Assembly: GCF_008245005.1 (NCBI RefSeq)
Contig: NZ_CP043427.1
Location: 558,001-622,000 of the forward strand
DNA: 64,000 nucleotides
Direction: 5' to 3'
Origin: Campylobacter sputorum subsp. sputorum
Lineage (GTDB): Bacteria > Campylobacterota > Campylobacteria > Campylobacterales > Campylobacteraceae
The translations under genes and the position numbers were made by a program. How positions within the stretch are numbered: the first letter of the stretch is position 1; each line of letters opens with the position of its first letter. Under the pieces are notes generated by a model that did not search any database, was not told where the DNA came from, and was given only the letters and a program-made list of their open reading frames with translations. Of the stretch, positions 32,567 to 41,782 are shown piece by piece.

Positions 32567-34594
32567 TTATTGTCTAATCATTCCAGCTTCTATTAGGAAT
32601 TGGCTTGGTTTGTATTCGATTTTACGAATTTTATCAAATTTAGCATAACTTAAGTAAAGTTCGTCTCTAGCCCTAGTTACTGCTACATAAAATAGTCTTC
32701 TTTCTTCTTCTAAACTACCACTCATATTCATAAGTTTTAAATTTGGAAACCGATTTTGTGCCAAATCAACTACAAAAACAAGATTAAACTCAAGCCCTTT
32801 ACTTGCGTGTATAGTTAACAAATTTACACCTTCTCCTTCGCTCATTTCTTTTGATCCAAGGGTTATGAAATTATAAAGTTTATCGATACTTGTATATGTT
32901 TTTGAAAGCTCAACTAAAACTTCTGTTTTTGAGTAAATTTTACTTTTTGCATTATCTTTTAGCTCTTTATCTATACTTCCGTTTTTTAGTGTTGCTCTTT
33001 TTGTTGATAACAACTCAACTATGATAGAGTAAATTTTTGATTTTATGATTGTGTTTATAGCCGTAAAAGCATTATTTGAGTTATGTAAATCGATAAAACA
33101 TTGTCTTAACTCATATAAAAATACAGCACCGCTTTCGCTCATTTTTGCATCATCTAAGATTGGGTTATTTATAAATTTATCATCAAAATTAAATTTACTA
33201 AATTTTGATTTATCGCTATATTCATCCACATCATCAAAAAGTCCAAGCTGTTTGTTTTGAATTTTCCCAGTTTTTAAATTTACATTAGTATCCGGATTTA
33301 AAAGACCATTTACTACACTTCCATGACCTAGTTTTAACAAAGTGTCAAATATTTTTTTGCTATATGCATTTCCTACGCCTTTTGCATACTCAAAAAGATT
33401 TATAAAAGCCATAACATCTTTTGGATTTACAAAAATGGAGATGATATCAATTAGAGCTTTTATCTCTTTGCTTTCAAAAAAGCTAATGCCACCTTTTCTT
33501 TTTGATTTTATTCCACGCTCTTTTAGTGCAACTTCCAGTCCATCTGCACTCGAGTTATTTCTAAAAATTATAGCTATATTTTCATGAGAAAATTTACTAT
33601 TGCAAATAATCTCGGCAATATTGCTATATTGTGCAAAAAGCTCTTCATAAACTAGCAAAGTAGGGGGTTTAAATTTACCATCTCTGCTTACGCTTAGGTG
33701 TTTTTCATAAAGGCGTGGATTATTTGATATTACTTTATTTGCTAGGGAAAGTATCGATGAGCTTGAGCGGTAATTTGTATTTAGCGTGTAAATTTGTGCA
33801 TTTTTGTAGTTATCTTTAAAACCACCTATTATCTCAATATTTGCTCCATTAAACGCATAAATGCTTTGATCAAAATCCCCAACACAAAAAAGACTTTTTT
33901 TGTTTATTGCATCTATTAGTGAGCTTTGAAGTGTATTTGTGTCTTGATACTCATCGACCAAAACTTCTTCAAAATATATCTTAGCCCCCTTTTTTAGTTC
34001 ATTTCTAAATTTTATTAATAAATCGTTAAAATCAACATATCCAAATTTCTTTTTTTCATCTTCAAATTCTTTTAATATATCTTCATAAATTTCAGCATAT
34101 ACAGATTGATCTTCGTAATTTTTGCAAAACCACTGGCAAAAATCATCATCTAGGACTTTGTTTTGATATAGTGAATATACATCATATAAATACGCACCGC
34201 TATATGGTTTTGTGTCGCTTATATGGTCAAATTTGCGTCTATCAACAATGCTTTTTAATAGTATTTTTAGTTCATTTGGTTGTTTTAATACGATATTTTT
34301 ATCAAGAGACTTTAAAAGATTATATGAAACGCTGTGAAAAGTTCCTGCAAGTATTTTTGATGTAATGCTTTTATTAAAATATTTATTTAACCTTTCTATC
34401 ATCTCTTTTGAGGCTTTGTTTGTAAATGTTAAAAGCAAAATTTTCTCAGGTTTTATGCCTAAATTTAAAAGATGGGCTATTCTTGCAACGATGGTTGAAG
34501 TTTTTCCTGTTCCTGCACTTGCTATTATTAGGGAATTTCCACTTGGGGCAGTTGCTGCGGCATATTGCTCTTTGTTTAACTTACTTAGAGGCAT
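32567..34594 (-). CDS. UvrD/Rep/PcrA-type DNA helicase
   Basis: The 675-residue superfamily 1A helicase has Walker A ASAGTGKTST at 25-34, motif Ia FTNKASKEM, motif II DEYQDTN, motif III GDFDQSIYAFNGA, LNTNYRSS and motif V TIHASKGLEF, with VAVTRARDELYLS near the end. It unwinds DNA in repair or replication restart. UvrD, Rep or PcrA subtype cannot be decided by eye. It overlaps the start of the region for dedA (34581) by 14 nt and is read in the same direction. Confidence 0.9.
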   Translation of the reverse strand: MPLSKLNKEQYAAATAPSGNSLIIASAGTGKTSTIVARIAHLLNLGIKPEKILLLTFTNKASKEMIERLNKYFNKSITSKILAGTFHSVSYNLLKSLDKNIVLKQPNELKILLKSIVDRRKFDHISDTKPYSGAYLYDVYSLYQNKVLDDDFCQWFCKNYEDQSVYAEIYEDILKEFEDEKKKFGYVDFNDLLIKFRNELKKGAKIYFEEVLVDEYQDTNTLQSSLIDAINKKSLFCVGDFDQSIYAFNGANIEIIGGFKDNYKNAQIYTLNTNYRSSSSILSLANKVISNNPRLYEKHLSVSRDGKFKPPTLLVYEELFAQYSNIAEIICNSKFSHENIAIIFRNNSSADGLEVALKERGIKSKRKGGISFFESKEIKALIDIISIFVNPKDVMAFINLFEYAKGVGNAYSKKIFDTLLKLGHGSVVNGLLNPDTNVNLKTGKIQNKQLGLFDDVDEYSDKSKFSKFNFDDKFINNPILDDAKMSESGAVFLYELRQCFIDLHNSNNAFTAINTIIKSKIYSIIVELLSTKRATLKNGSIDKELKDNAKSKIYSKTEVLVELSKTYTSIDKLYNFITLGSKEMSEGEGVNLLTIHASKGLEFNLVFVVDLAQNRFPNLKLMNMSGSLEEERRLFYVAVTRARDELYLSYAKFDKIRKIEYKPSQFLIEAGMIRQ

Positions 34595-35186
34595 TTTTTC
34601 TTTTTATTATGTAAAAATAAATGCCGATTATTATAGCAACGGCTACTAAAAGCATGATTGTTATGATATGTAAATACTCTTTTATAAGTTCTTCATTTTC
34701 TCCAACATAATACCCCAAAACCATAAGTATAAAAACCCAAATAGCTGCTCCAAGGGTTGTGTATAGGCAAAATCTAAACATATTCATTTTTGCTAGTCCA
34801 GCAGGAAGGCTTATGTATTGCCTAATTCCAGGGATTAATCTGCAAGTAAAAGTAGAAACTTCTCCGTGTTTATTAAAAAATGCTTCAAATTTTTGCATTT
34901 TTTCTTCGTTTATTCCTATGTATTTTCCGTATTTTATTATCAAATTTCTTCCAAAAAAGTAACATAAGTAGTAGTTAAAAATTGCTCCAGCTAGTGATCC
35001 AGCAACTCCTATAAAAAAAGCTATAAAAAAGCTCATCTCTCCTTTTTGTGCAAGATATCCAGCAGGTATCATAACAACTTCACTTGGAAAAGGAAAAAAA
35101 GAGCTTTCCAAAAACATCATAAAAAATATACCAGCATATCCCCAAGCACCGACGGTTTGAACTATGAAATTTATTATATCTTGCAA
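34581..35186 (-). CDS. DedA family membrane protein
   Basis: The 201-residue inner-membrane protein belongs to the DedA/SNARE-associated (VTT) family. It has FFPFPSEVVMIPAGYLA, a re-entrant-loop-type region, and the conserved RLIPGIRQYISLPAGLAKM. Family members are implicated in flipping undecaprenyl phosphate or phospholipids and in membrane-potential homeostasis. It sits 12 nt after dnaJ on the same strand. Confidence 0.88.
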   Translation of the reverse strand: MQDIINFIVQTVGAWGYAGIFFMMFLESSFFPFPSEVVMIPAGYLAQKGEMSFFIAFFIGVAGSLAGAIFNYYLCYFFGRNLIIKYGKYIGINEEKMQKFEAFFNKHGEVSTFTCRLIPGIRQYISLPAGLAKMNMFRFCLYTTLGAAIWVFILMVLGYYVGENEELIKEYLHIITIMLLVAVAIIIGIYFYIIKRKNASK

Positions 35187-35198
35187 AACTAATCTTTC

Positions 35199-36314
35199 TT
35201 ATTTAAACCAGTTTTTTATCTTATCTAAGATACTATCTTCGCCGTTGCTATCATGTTCGCTTTTTACATCAAAAGTTGCTTCTAATTTTTCTAGTAAGTC
35301 TATTTGTTCAAGAGACAATTTTTTAGGCATTTTCATAGAAATTTGAGCTATCAATCTTCCTTTTGATCCATCTCTTAAATTTACTACACCTTCATTATCA
35401 AATACAAATTGTTGTTTATCGTGTGCTCCTATTGGCAGTCTTAATTCTAGTTTTTCATCTTTTAAATTTGGTATGCTAAGCGTTGCACCAAGAACAGCTT
35501 GAGTGAAAAATACTGGAACTTCTATATAGATATCATCATTGTGTCTAATGAAGTATTTATCTTCTTTTACTGAAATTCTAATATACATATCCCCGCTAAC
35601 TCCACTTGCCGAGAGATTTCCCTTAGAACTTACTCTTATTTTTGTTCCATTATCAACGCCTGCTGGTATATTTATGGTTGTAGATGTTGATTCTTCCTCG
35701 TAGCCTTTACCATTACATGCACCGCATTTGTCTTTTACTACCTCTCCTGTTCCGTTGCAATATGGGCAAGTTTGAATAAAGCTCATAAAACCTTGTCTTT
35801 GTGATATTTTTCCGGTTCCGTGACAATGCGAACATACGGTTTTTTTGCCATCTTTTGCACCAGTTCCATTACAGACTTCACAAGGTATTTTTATCTTATA
35901 GTTTATTTCTTTTTTTACTCCAAAAACAGCTTCTTTAAATGTTAATGTAACTGGAATTTCTATATCTAGCTCGTAATTATCTATATTTTTTTTACGGCTT
36001 CTTGCACTTCCACTAAAACCGCCACCAAAAAATGAGCTAAATATATCTCCTAAATCAAAATCTTCAAATCCGCCAAAACCTCCGCCCATTCCATTTAATC
36101 CGCTTTTTCCATATCTATCATACATAGAGCGTTTTTCGTTGTCGCTTAAAACTTGATATGCTTCATTTATCTTTTTAAATTTTTCTTCGGCTTCTTTGTC
36201 GCCTTGATTTCTATCTGGATGGTATTTTAGGGCAAGTTTCCTAAATGCGCTTTTTATCTCGTCTCCGCTAGCAGATTTACTAATACCTAAAATTTCATAA
36301 TAATCTTCTTCCAT
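35199..36314 (-). CDS. dnaJ: DnaJ, Hsp40 co-chaperone
   Basis: This 371-residue type I DnaJ has the J domain with HPD in KYHPDRN, a Gly/Phe-rich linker around residues 75-105, four zinc-binding repeats ([32 protein letters not shown]) and two C-terminal substrate domains. It stimulates DnaK. It is divergent from racR, the standard Campylobacter arrangement. Confidence 0.97.
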   Translation of the reverse strand: MEEDYYEILGISKSASGDEIKSAFRKLALKYHPDRNQGDKEAEEKFKKINEAYQVLSDNEKRSMYDRYGKSGLNGMGGGFGGFEDFDLGDIFSSFFGGGFSGSARSRKKNIDNYELDIEIPVTLTFKEAVFGVKKEINYKIKIPCEVCNGTGAKDGKKTVCSHCHGTGKISQRQGFMSFIQTCPYCNGTGEVVKDKCGACNGKGYEEESTSTTINIPAGVDNGTKIRVSSKGNLSASGVSGDMYIRISVKEDKYFIRHNDDIYIEVPVFFTQAVLGATLSIPNLKDEKLELRLPIGAHDKQQFVFDNEGVVNLRDGSKGRLIAQISMKMPKKLSLEQIDLLEKLEATFDVKSEHDSNGEDSILDKIKNWFK

Positions 36315-36366
36315 ACACCGTCCTAATTAAATTTATATGATTGATAATATTTTGTTTGTTTAAAAA

Positions 36367-36372
36367 ATTATA
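36367..36372 (-). promoter_or_regulatory. -10 element of the dnaJ promoter
   Basis: TATAAT on the minus strand, 53 nt before the dnaJ ATG, in the divergent spacer with racR. No heat-shock operator was recognised. Confidence 0.45.
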
Positions 36373-36413
36373 ATTGTATCAAAAATTAAATTAAAGTATT
36401 AGAAAAAATTTGT

Positions 36414-36419
36414 TATAAT
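36414..36419 (+). promoter_or_regulatory. -10 element of the racR promoter
   Basis: TATAAT with TTTG just upstream lies 29 nt before the racR ATG. Confidence 0.55.
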
Positions 36420-36447
36420 CACACAAAATTACTAAAAAGGATAGATA

Positions 36448-37119
36448 ATGATAAATGTATTAATGATAGAAGATGATACTGAATTTGCTCAAATTTTATC
36501 TGAATATTTGGCAAAATTTAATATACAAATTACAAATTACGATGACCCGTATTTAGGTCTAAGCGCTGGTGTTAAAAACTATGATTTGCTTATATTGGAT
36601 TTAACTTTACCTGGTATGGATGGTTTGGAAGTTTGCAAAGAGATAAGAGAAAAATATGATATTCCTATAATTATTTCTTCTGCTAGAAGTGATTTAAGTG
36701 ACAAAGTTATAGGGCTTCAAATAGGTGCGGATGATTATCTTCCAAAACCATATGATCCAAAAGAGATGCATGCAAGGATAATGAGCCTTATTAGAAGATA
36801 TAAAAAATCAGCAGAACTTACTGAGCAAGAAAGCGATTCTGTGTTTAAAGTTGATGAGTTAAGGCATGAAATTTTATTTCACGGACAACCGCTTACTTTA
36901 ACACCAGCAGAGTTTGAAATTCTAGCATATCTTATAAAACAACATAGTTTTTCAGTATCAAGAGAACAACTTGTATATAATTGCAAAAGTTTAAAAGATA
37001 AAGATTCTAAAAGTTTAGATGTCATCATAGGTAGACTTAGAAATAAGATTGGCGATAGTTCAAAATCACCAAAACACATATTTTCTGTTCGCGGTATAGG
37101 ATATAAGTTAGTAGGATGA
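36448..37119 (+). CDS. racR: RacR, OmpR-family response regulator
   Basis: The 223-residue regulator has phosphoacceptor Asp51 and a C-terminal winged helix. Placement between divergent dnaJ and racS–recR is the C. jejuni racRS locus. There RacRS controls growth-temperature and low-oxygen responses, including fumarate/aspartate metabolism genes. Here the fumarate reductase and periplasmic asparaginase genes are in the same window, but no RacR site was identified. It overlaps racS by 4 nt. Confidence 0.92.
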   Translation: MINVLMIEDDTEFAQILSEYLAKFNIQITNYDDPYLGLSAGVKNYDLLILDLTLPGMDGLEVCKEIREKYDIPIIISSARSDLSDKVIGLQIGADDYLPKPYDPKEMHARIMSLIRRYKKSAELTEQESDSVFKVDELRHEILFHGQPLTLTPAEFEILAYLIKQHSFSVSREQLVYNCKSLKDKDSKSLDVIIGRLRNKIGDSSKSPKHIFSVRGIGYKLVG

Positions 37120-38369
37120 TTCGCTCAATTAGTACAAAAATAACTATTATTTTTTGTATAGCATTTTCTGTTGTTTGTTTGTTATTTTTGACATTTTCTG
37201 ATATGCAAAAAAATATTTTTATAGAAAAAACAAAAGATAGACAAATAAGTGCTATAAATTATCTAACTGTTTTATACTCAAGAGGAAATGTCCCAGATGA
37301 TTTTGGTGCGTATTTTAAAAATTTTGGTTTAAAATATGTTGATGATAAAAAACTTAATGATTCTATACTAAACTCAAAAACTCAGCTTTTTGTAGTCCCG
37401 ACAGAGCTTGGAGTTTTTGAGTCTATATCGTATGGAGATAATCTATACTTGTATCTTAAAAATCCATCTTTTAATATACTTTTACAAAATATAGATGATG
37501 ATAAGATTAGTGATTCATTATGGATAGGATTTATACTAAGTGCTACTCTTTTGATCTCACTTTATATATCTGTTATGAAAAATTTGGCTCCACTAAAAAA
37601 ATTAAATAGAAATATTAAAAATTTTGCCACAGGTAACCTTGATATAGTCTGCTTTGAGAGTAATTCAAACGATGAAATAGCCGAGCTTGGAAGAGAATTT
37701 GGAAAAGCTGTTATAAAGATAAGGGAGCTTATTCGCTCAAGACAACTTTTTTTACGAGCTATTATGCATGAACTTAAAACGCCTATTGGAAAGGGCAGGA
37801 TAGTTTGCGAACTGCTTGATGATGAGGTGCAAAAGAAAAGACTTTCTAATATTTTTGAAAGACTTGAAATGCTGATAAATGAGTTTGCAAAAGTTGAACA
37901 ACTTCTTTCTAAAAGCTACTCATTTAATTATTCAAAATACCATATTAGCGAGATAGTAGATCAAGCACTTGATATATTGATGCTTGATAATTTTGAAAAT
38001 AAAATAAATATAAATACCAAGCAAAATCCTATATTAAAAGCTGATTTTCAACTTTTATCTTTGGCGATAAAAAATCTTCTTGACAATTCATTAAAATATT
38101 CTAAAAATGGCAAATCAGAACTTTATTATGATGAAAATATGCTAAGTGTTAAAAATCTTGGCGATCCTCTTGATAATACTTTTGATTATTATAAACAAGC
38201 ATTTATAAGAGAAAAAGATAGTAAAGTAAGTGGAATGGGACTTGGTCTTTATATAGTTGATCATATTTGTCAGATGCATAAATTTAAGTTTGATTACAGA
38301 TATAAAGATGGATATCATGAGTTTATAATATGGTTTAGCAAAGAAGCTTCTAGTGAAAAAAGGGCTTGA
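37116..38369 (+). CDS. racS: RacS, sensor histidine kinase
   Basis: The 417-residue kinase has two membrane segments (about 8-27 and 140-157), a short periplasmic sensor, then HAMP, MHELKTP with His218, IKNLLDNSLKYS and GMGLGLYIVD. Gene order and the adjoining racR identify it as RacS. It overlaps racR by 4 nt and recR by 17 nt, so all three probably share a transcript. Confidence 0.92.
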   Translation: MIRSISTKITIIFCIAFSVVCLLFLTFSDMQKNIFIEKTKDRQISAINYLTVLYSRGNVPDDFGAYFKNFGLKYVDDKKLNDSILNSKTQLFVVPTELGVFESISYGDNLYLYLKNPSFNILLQNIDDDKISDSLWIGFILSATLLISLYISVMKNLAPLKKLNRNIKNFATGNLDIVCFESNSNDEIAELGREFGKAVIKIRELIRSRQLFLRAIMHELKTPIGKGRIVCELLDDEVQKKRLSNIFERLEMLINEFAKVEQLLSKSYSFNYSKYHISEIVDQALDILMLDNFENKININTKQNPILKADFQLLSLAIKNLLDNSLKYSKNGKSELYYDENMLSVKNLGDPLDNTFDYYKQAFIREKDSKVSGMGLGLYIVDHICQMHKFKFDYRYKDGYHEFIIWFSKEASSEKRA

Positions 38370-38925
38370 GAAATTTAATGAACTCGTGGAAGCTTTTGAA
38401 AAACTTCCCGGGGTTGGCAAAAAATCTGCACTAAGATATGCTTATTTTGTAAGCATTAAGGATATTTCAGCCGGACTATCTTTGGCTCACCGCATAGAAG
38501 ATGCTTCTAGAAAACTTAGAAGATGTTCTATATGCAATGGTTTGAGCGAAAATGAAATTTGTGATATTTGTGCAGATGATGATAGAAATAGCGATTTGCT
38601 TTGTGTTGTTGAAAATCCAAAAGATATTTTAGTGTTTGAACAAAATGGTATTTATGATGGACTTTATTTTGTTTTAGATGATATTAACGAAGAAAATATT
38701 TTAAATTTAAAAAAATGTATAGAAAAAAATAGCTCCAAAGAGTTGATTTTTGCTTTTACTCCAAGCATAAATAGTGATGCACTTATAATGTTTTTAGAAG
38801 ATAAATTATCAAATTTTGATCTTAAATTTACAAAAATTGCCCAAGGCATACCAACTGGAGTTAGTTTAGAAAATGTTGATATGCTTTCTTTGCTTAAAGC
38901 AATTGAAGGAAGAACCAGTATTTAA
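38353..38925 (+). CDS. recR: RecR, recombination mediator
   Basis: The 190-residue protein has the N-terminal helix-hairpin-helix LPGVGKKSALRYAY, the zinc finger CSICNGLSENEICDIC and a Toprim domain (CVVENPKDI, IPTGVSLENVD). RecR helps load RecA at gaps with RecO. The start is a GTG at 38353 inside the end of racS. The family's usual N-terminus (GLEKFNELV) begins directly after it, which supports this start. Confidence 0.93.
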   Translation: MKKGLEKFNELVEAFEKLPGVGKKSALRYAYFVSIKDISAGLSLAHRIEDASRKLRRCSICNGLSENEICDICADDDRNSDLLCVVENPKDILVFEQNGIYDGLYFVLDDINEENILNLKKCIEKNSSKELIFAFTPSINSDALIMFLEDKLSNFDLKFTKIAQGIPTGVSLENVDMLSLLKAIEGRTSI

Positions 38926-39029
38926 TTTATTAGTAATTAAATATATTTTATGAAATTTATATATAAAAAATATTTTTTAATACCATAAATATAGCGATAT
39001 ATAATTATATATTAAATATATAAATTTAC

Positions 39030-39058
39030 TTGACATTATAATTTTTTTCGGATATACT
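39030..39058 (+). promoter_or_regulatory. Sigma-70 promoter of the metY–rrf2–cysK operon
   Basis: TTGACA (39030-39035) and TATACT (39053-39058) are separated by exactly 17 bases, 31 nt before the metY ATG. A consensus -35 is unusual in Campylobacter, where the T-rich -16 region generally replaces it. Confidence 0.6.
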
Positions 39059-39088
39059 TATTTTAATTTTTAAACTAAAAGGTATGTT

Positions 39089-40360
39089 ATGGAAAAAAGT
39101 ACAGTTGCAACACAATTTGGTTATGATTCAAAAGAAGGTTATGGAAGCGTAAATGTTCCAATACATCAAACAACTGCTTATGATTTCGGCTCTGCTGAAG
39201 AAGCAGCTAATAGATTTAGTCTAAAAAGTTTAGGTCAGATATATACTCGTTTGACAAATCCAACTACAGATATATTTGAAGCAAAAATGGTAGCCTTAGA
39301 AGGAGGAGCGTCAGCTATTGCGGTTTCAAGCGGACAAGCTGCTGCTTTTTTTGCTGTTGCAAATTTAGCTTGTGCTGGTGAAAATGTCATAATATCAAAT
39401 AAAATTTATGGCGGATCTGTTTCTCTTTTTAAACACACAATGAAAAGATTTGGCATAGAAGCTAGGGTTTTTGATTCTAATAGTGCTGAAAATTTAGAGT
39501 CGTTAATAGATGATAAAACTAAGGCAATTTTCTTTGAATCTCTTTCAAATCCACAAATTGCCATACCAAATTTAGAGAAAATAGCACAAGTTGCTAAAAA
39601 GTATAAAATAATAACAATAGCTGATAATACCGTCGCTACACCGATACTTTTTAATCCGTTTGAGTATGGTTTTGATGTTGTAATTCATAGTGCCAGTAAA
39701 TATATAAATGGACAAGGAAGTGCGATAGCTGGAGTCATAATAGAAAGAAAAGGTTTAAATGAATATATAAAATCAAATCCAAGATATGCACATTTTAATG
39801 AGCCAGATGATAGTTATCATGGGCTTGTTTATAGTGAGTTATCATCTTCTTTTCCTATTTTTACGCTAAGAATACGCCTTGCATTGTTAAGAGATATAGG
39901 TGCGACCCTAGCTCCTTTTAATTCATGGATATTGCTTCAAGGCTTAGAAACTTTGGATTTACGCATAAAGCAGCATTCAAATAGTGCTTTAAAGATAGCT
40001 TCTTGGCTTGAAAAACACCCAAAAGTTAAAAGCGTTAATTATCCAGGATTAAAAAGTTGTAATACTTATGAAAGAGCGCAAAAATACCTTAAAAATGGTC
40101 TTGCAAGCGGTTTATTGAGTTTTGATGTTGGAGATTTTGAGTTTGCTAAAAAAATTTTAAACTCAACAAAACTTTTTAAAGTTGTTGTAAATATAGGAGA
40201 TAGCAAATCCATAATAACTCATCCTGCAAGCACAACGCATTCTCAGCTTAACGAAGATGAGCTAAAAAGTGCAGGAATTTCACAAGGTCTTATAAGGCTT
40301 AGTGTTGGATTAGAAGATGAAAATGATCTTATAAATGATTTAAGTGAAGCACTTAAATAA
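39089..40360 (+). CDS. metY: MetY, O-acetylhomoserine sulfhydrylase
   Basis: The 423-residue PLP enzyme of the Cys/Met metabolism family has its PLP lysine in HSASKYINGQGSAIAGV and phosphate-binding residues in SSGQAAAFFAVAN. It likely makes homocysteine from O-acetylhomoserine and sulfide. Length and the QTTAYDFGSAEEAANRF start match MetY rather than the shorter MetB/MetC. Its stop overlaps the regulator's ATG by one base (TAATG). Confidence 0.92.
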   Translation: MEKSTVATQFGYDSKEGYGSVNVPIHQTTAYDFGSAEEAANRFSLKSLGQIYTRLTNPTTDIFEAKMVALEGGASAIAVSSGQAAAFFAVANLACAGENVIISNKIYGGSVSLFKHTMKRFGIEARVFDSNSAENLESLIDDKTKAIFFESLSNPQIAIPNLEKIAQVAKKYKIITIADNTVATPILFNPFEYGFDVVIHSASKYINGQGSAIAGVIIERKGLNEYIKSNPRYAHFNEPDDSYHGLVYSELSSSFPIFTLRIRLALLRDIGATLAPFNSWILLQGLETLDLRIKQHSNSALKIASWLEKHPKVKSVNYPGLKSCNTYERAQKYLKNGLASGLLSFDVGDFEFAKKILNSTKLFKVVVNIGDSKSIITHPASTTHSQLNEDELKSAGISQGLIRLSVGLEDENDLINDLSEALK

Positions 40361-40773
40361 TGGCTGTTTTATCAACTAAAGGAATTTATGGTCTTTTGGC
40401 ACTTTTTGAGATAATGAAAGCTAGTGAGGTTTCTCCAATAACAATAAAAGAAATATCTGATAAAACTGGTATTTCTAAAAACTATTTTGAACAAATTTTA
40501 AATTCTCTTAGAAATGCTGGAATTATTTCTAGTATAAAGGGTAAAAATGGTGGATATTTTATGGCAAAATCTCCTGATGAGATAAATTTTTTGGATGTAT
40601 TTAGTGCTCTTGAAACAAATTTCATGATTAGTAATATAGAGACAAAAAATAGCGTTATTGCACATTTTTTAGAAGATTGCGAAGTTAAATTTAAAGGTAT
40701 ATTTGATATGCCACTTTCTAAACTAAATGATTTTGAAGATAAAAGTAAAGAGTATTTAAATTTTATAATATAA
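40360..40773 (+). CDS. Rrf2 family transcriptional regulator
   Basis: This 137-residue protein has the Rrf2 winged helix (STKGIYGLLAL, ISDKTGISKNYFEQIL, GKNGGYFMAKSP). It has only one cysteine, so it lacks the three-Cys iron-sulfur site of IscR/NsrR. It is therefore more like CymR, which controls cysteine genes in complex with cysteine synthase. Its position between metY and cysK supports a sulfur-regulation role, probably acting on its own operon; this is inference. Confidence 0.85.
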   Translation: MAVLSTKGIYGLLALFEIMKASEVSPITIKEISDKTGISKNYFEQILNSLRNAGIISSIKGKNGGYFMAKSPDEINFLDVFSALETNFMISNIETKNSVIAHFLEDCEVKFKGIFDMPLSKLNDFEDKSKEYLNFII

Positions 40774-40784
40774 AAGGGAAAAAT

Positions 40785-41693
40785 ATGAATATAGCAAATG
40801 ATGTAACTGAACTTATAGGAAACACTCCTATTGTTAAAATAAATAGTTTTTCAAAAGATGCGACTATTTTGGCAAAGTGTGAGTTTTTAAATCCAAGCCA
40901 CTCCGTAAAAGATAGAGCAGCCTTTTTTATGCTAAAAGATGCAATGGATAAAGGATTAATAAACGAAAAAACTACAATTATAGAACCAACTAGTGGAAAT
41001 ACCGGTGTTGCTTTGGCGATGTTGGCTGCTCATTATAATCTTAAAATGATACTTACTATGCCAAGTTCTATGAGTATAGAAAGACAAAAGCTTTTATCGG
41101 CATTTGGAGCAAAAATAGTTTTAACTGATCCTAAATTTGGTATGAAAGGTGCAGTTGATGAAGCAAATAAACTAGCAAGTGAAATTTCAAATTCTTTTAT
41201 ACCTATGCAGTTTGAAAATCTCTCAAATCGCGAAGCACATAAAAAAACCACAGCAATGGAAATTTTGCGAGATACAGATGGTAAAATAGATTTTTTTGTA
41301 GCATCTTTTGGCACTGGTGGAACGCTAAGCGGAACTGCTGAAATTTTAAAACAAAATATCCCAAATTTAAAAGTTATAGGGGTTGAGCCAGAAGACTCTC
41401 CTTTGCTTACAAAAGGATATGCAGGAAGTCATAAAATACAAGGAATTGGCGCAAATTTCATACCAAAAAATTTAAATCAAGATGTAGTTAATGAATTTGT
41501 TGGTGTTAGCAATAAAGATGCTTTTGATACAGCAAAAATGCTTGCTACTAAAGATGGATTATTAGTAGGTATTTCAAGTGGTGCAAATGTTTTTGTGTCT
41601 TCACAAATCGCAAAAGAAAACAAAGGAAAAACAATCATAACTATGTTAAATGATACTGGAGAAAGGTATCTTTCAACGGATCTTTTTAAATAA
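40785..41693 (+). CDS. cysK: CysK, cysteine synthase (O-acetylserine sulfhydrylase)
   Basis: The 302-residue PLP enzyme has the lysine in NPSHSVKDR, the substrate loop TSGNTGVALAM and the phosphate-binding loop SFGTGGTLSG. It makes cysteine from O-acetylserine and sulfide. SSGANV and the C-terminal NDTGERYLST match the family. It is 11 nt after the Rrf2 gene with an AAAGGGA site. Confidence 0.95.
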   Translation: MNIANDVTELIGNTPIVKINSFSKDATILAKCEFLNPSHSVKDRAAFFMLKDAMDKGLINEKTTIIEPTSGNTGVALAMLAAHYNLKMILTMPSSMSIERQKLLSAFGAKIVLTDPKFGMKGAVDEANKLASEISNSFIPMQFENLSNREAHKKTTAMEILRDTDGKIDFFVASFGTGGTLSGTAEILKQNIPNLKVIGVEPEDSPLLTKGYAGSHKIQGIGANFIPKNLNQDVVNEFVGVSNKDAFDTAKMLATKDGLLVGISSGANVFVSSQIAKENKGKTIITMLNDTGERYLSTDLFK

Positions 41694-41700
41694 ATTTTTA

Positions 41701-41727
41701 AGCCAACTTAATTTTACTAGGTTGGCT
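41701..41727. terminator. Small hairpin after cysK
   Basis: AGCCAAC and GTTGGCT flank a 13-base loop just after the cysK stop, forming the first of two consecutive hairpins. It may help terminate or stabilise the cysK mRNA. Confidence 0.45.
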
Positions 41728-41744
41728 AAATTCAACAAACACAC

Positions 41745-41774
41745 TTAGATGTTAGAGTTTTCTCTAACATCTAA
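41745..41774. terminator. Bidirectional terminator between cysK and the chemoreceptor gene
   Basis: A 13-bp perfect stem (41745-41757 with 41762-41774) has a TTTT loop. It lies 8 nt past the minus-strand chemoreceptor stop and 50 nt past cysK, so it can serve both converging transcripts. Confidence 0.7.
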
Positions 41775-41782
41775 ATTTATAA

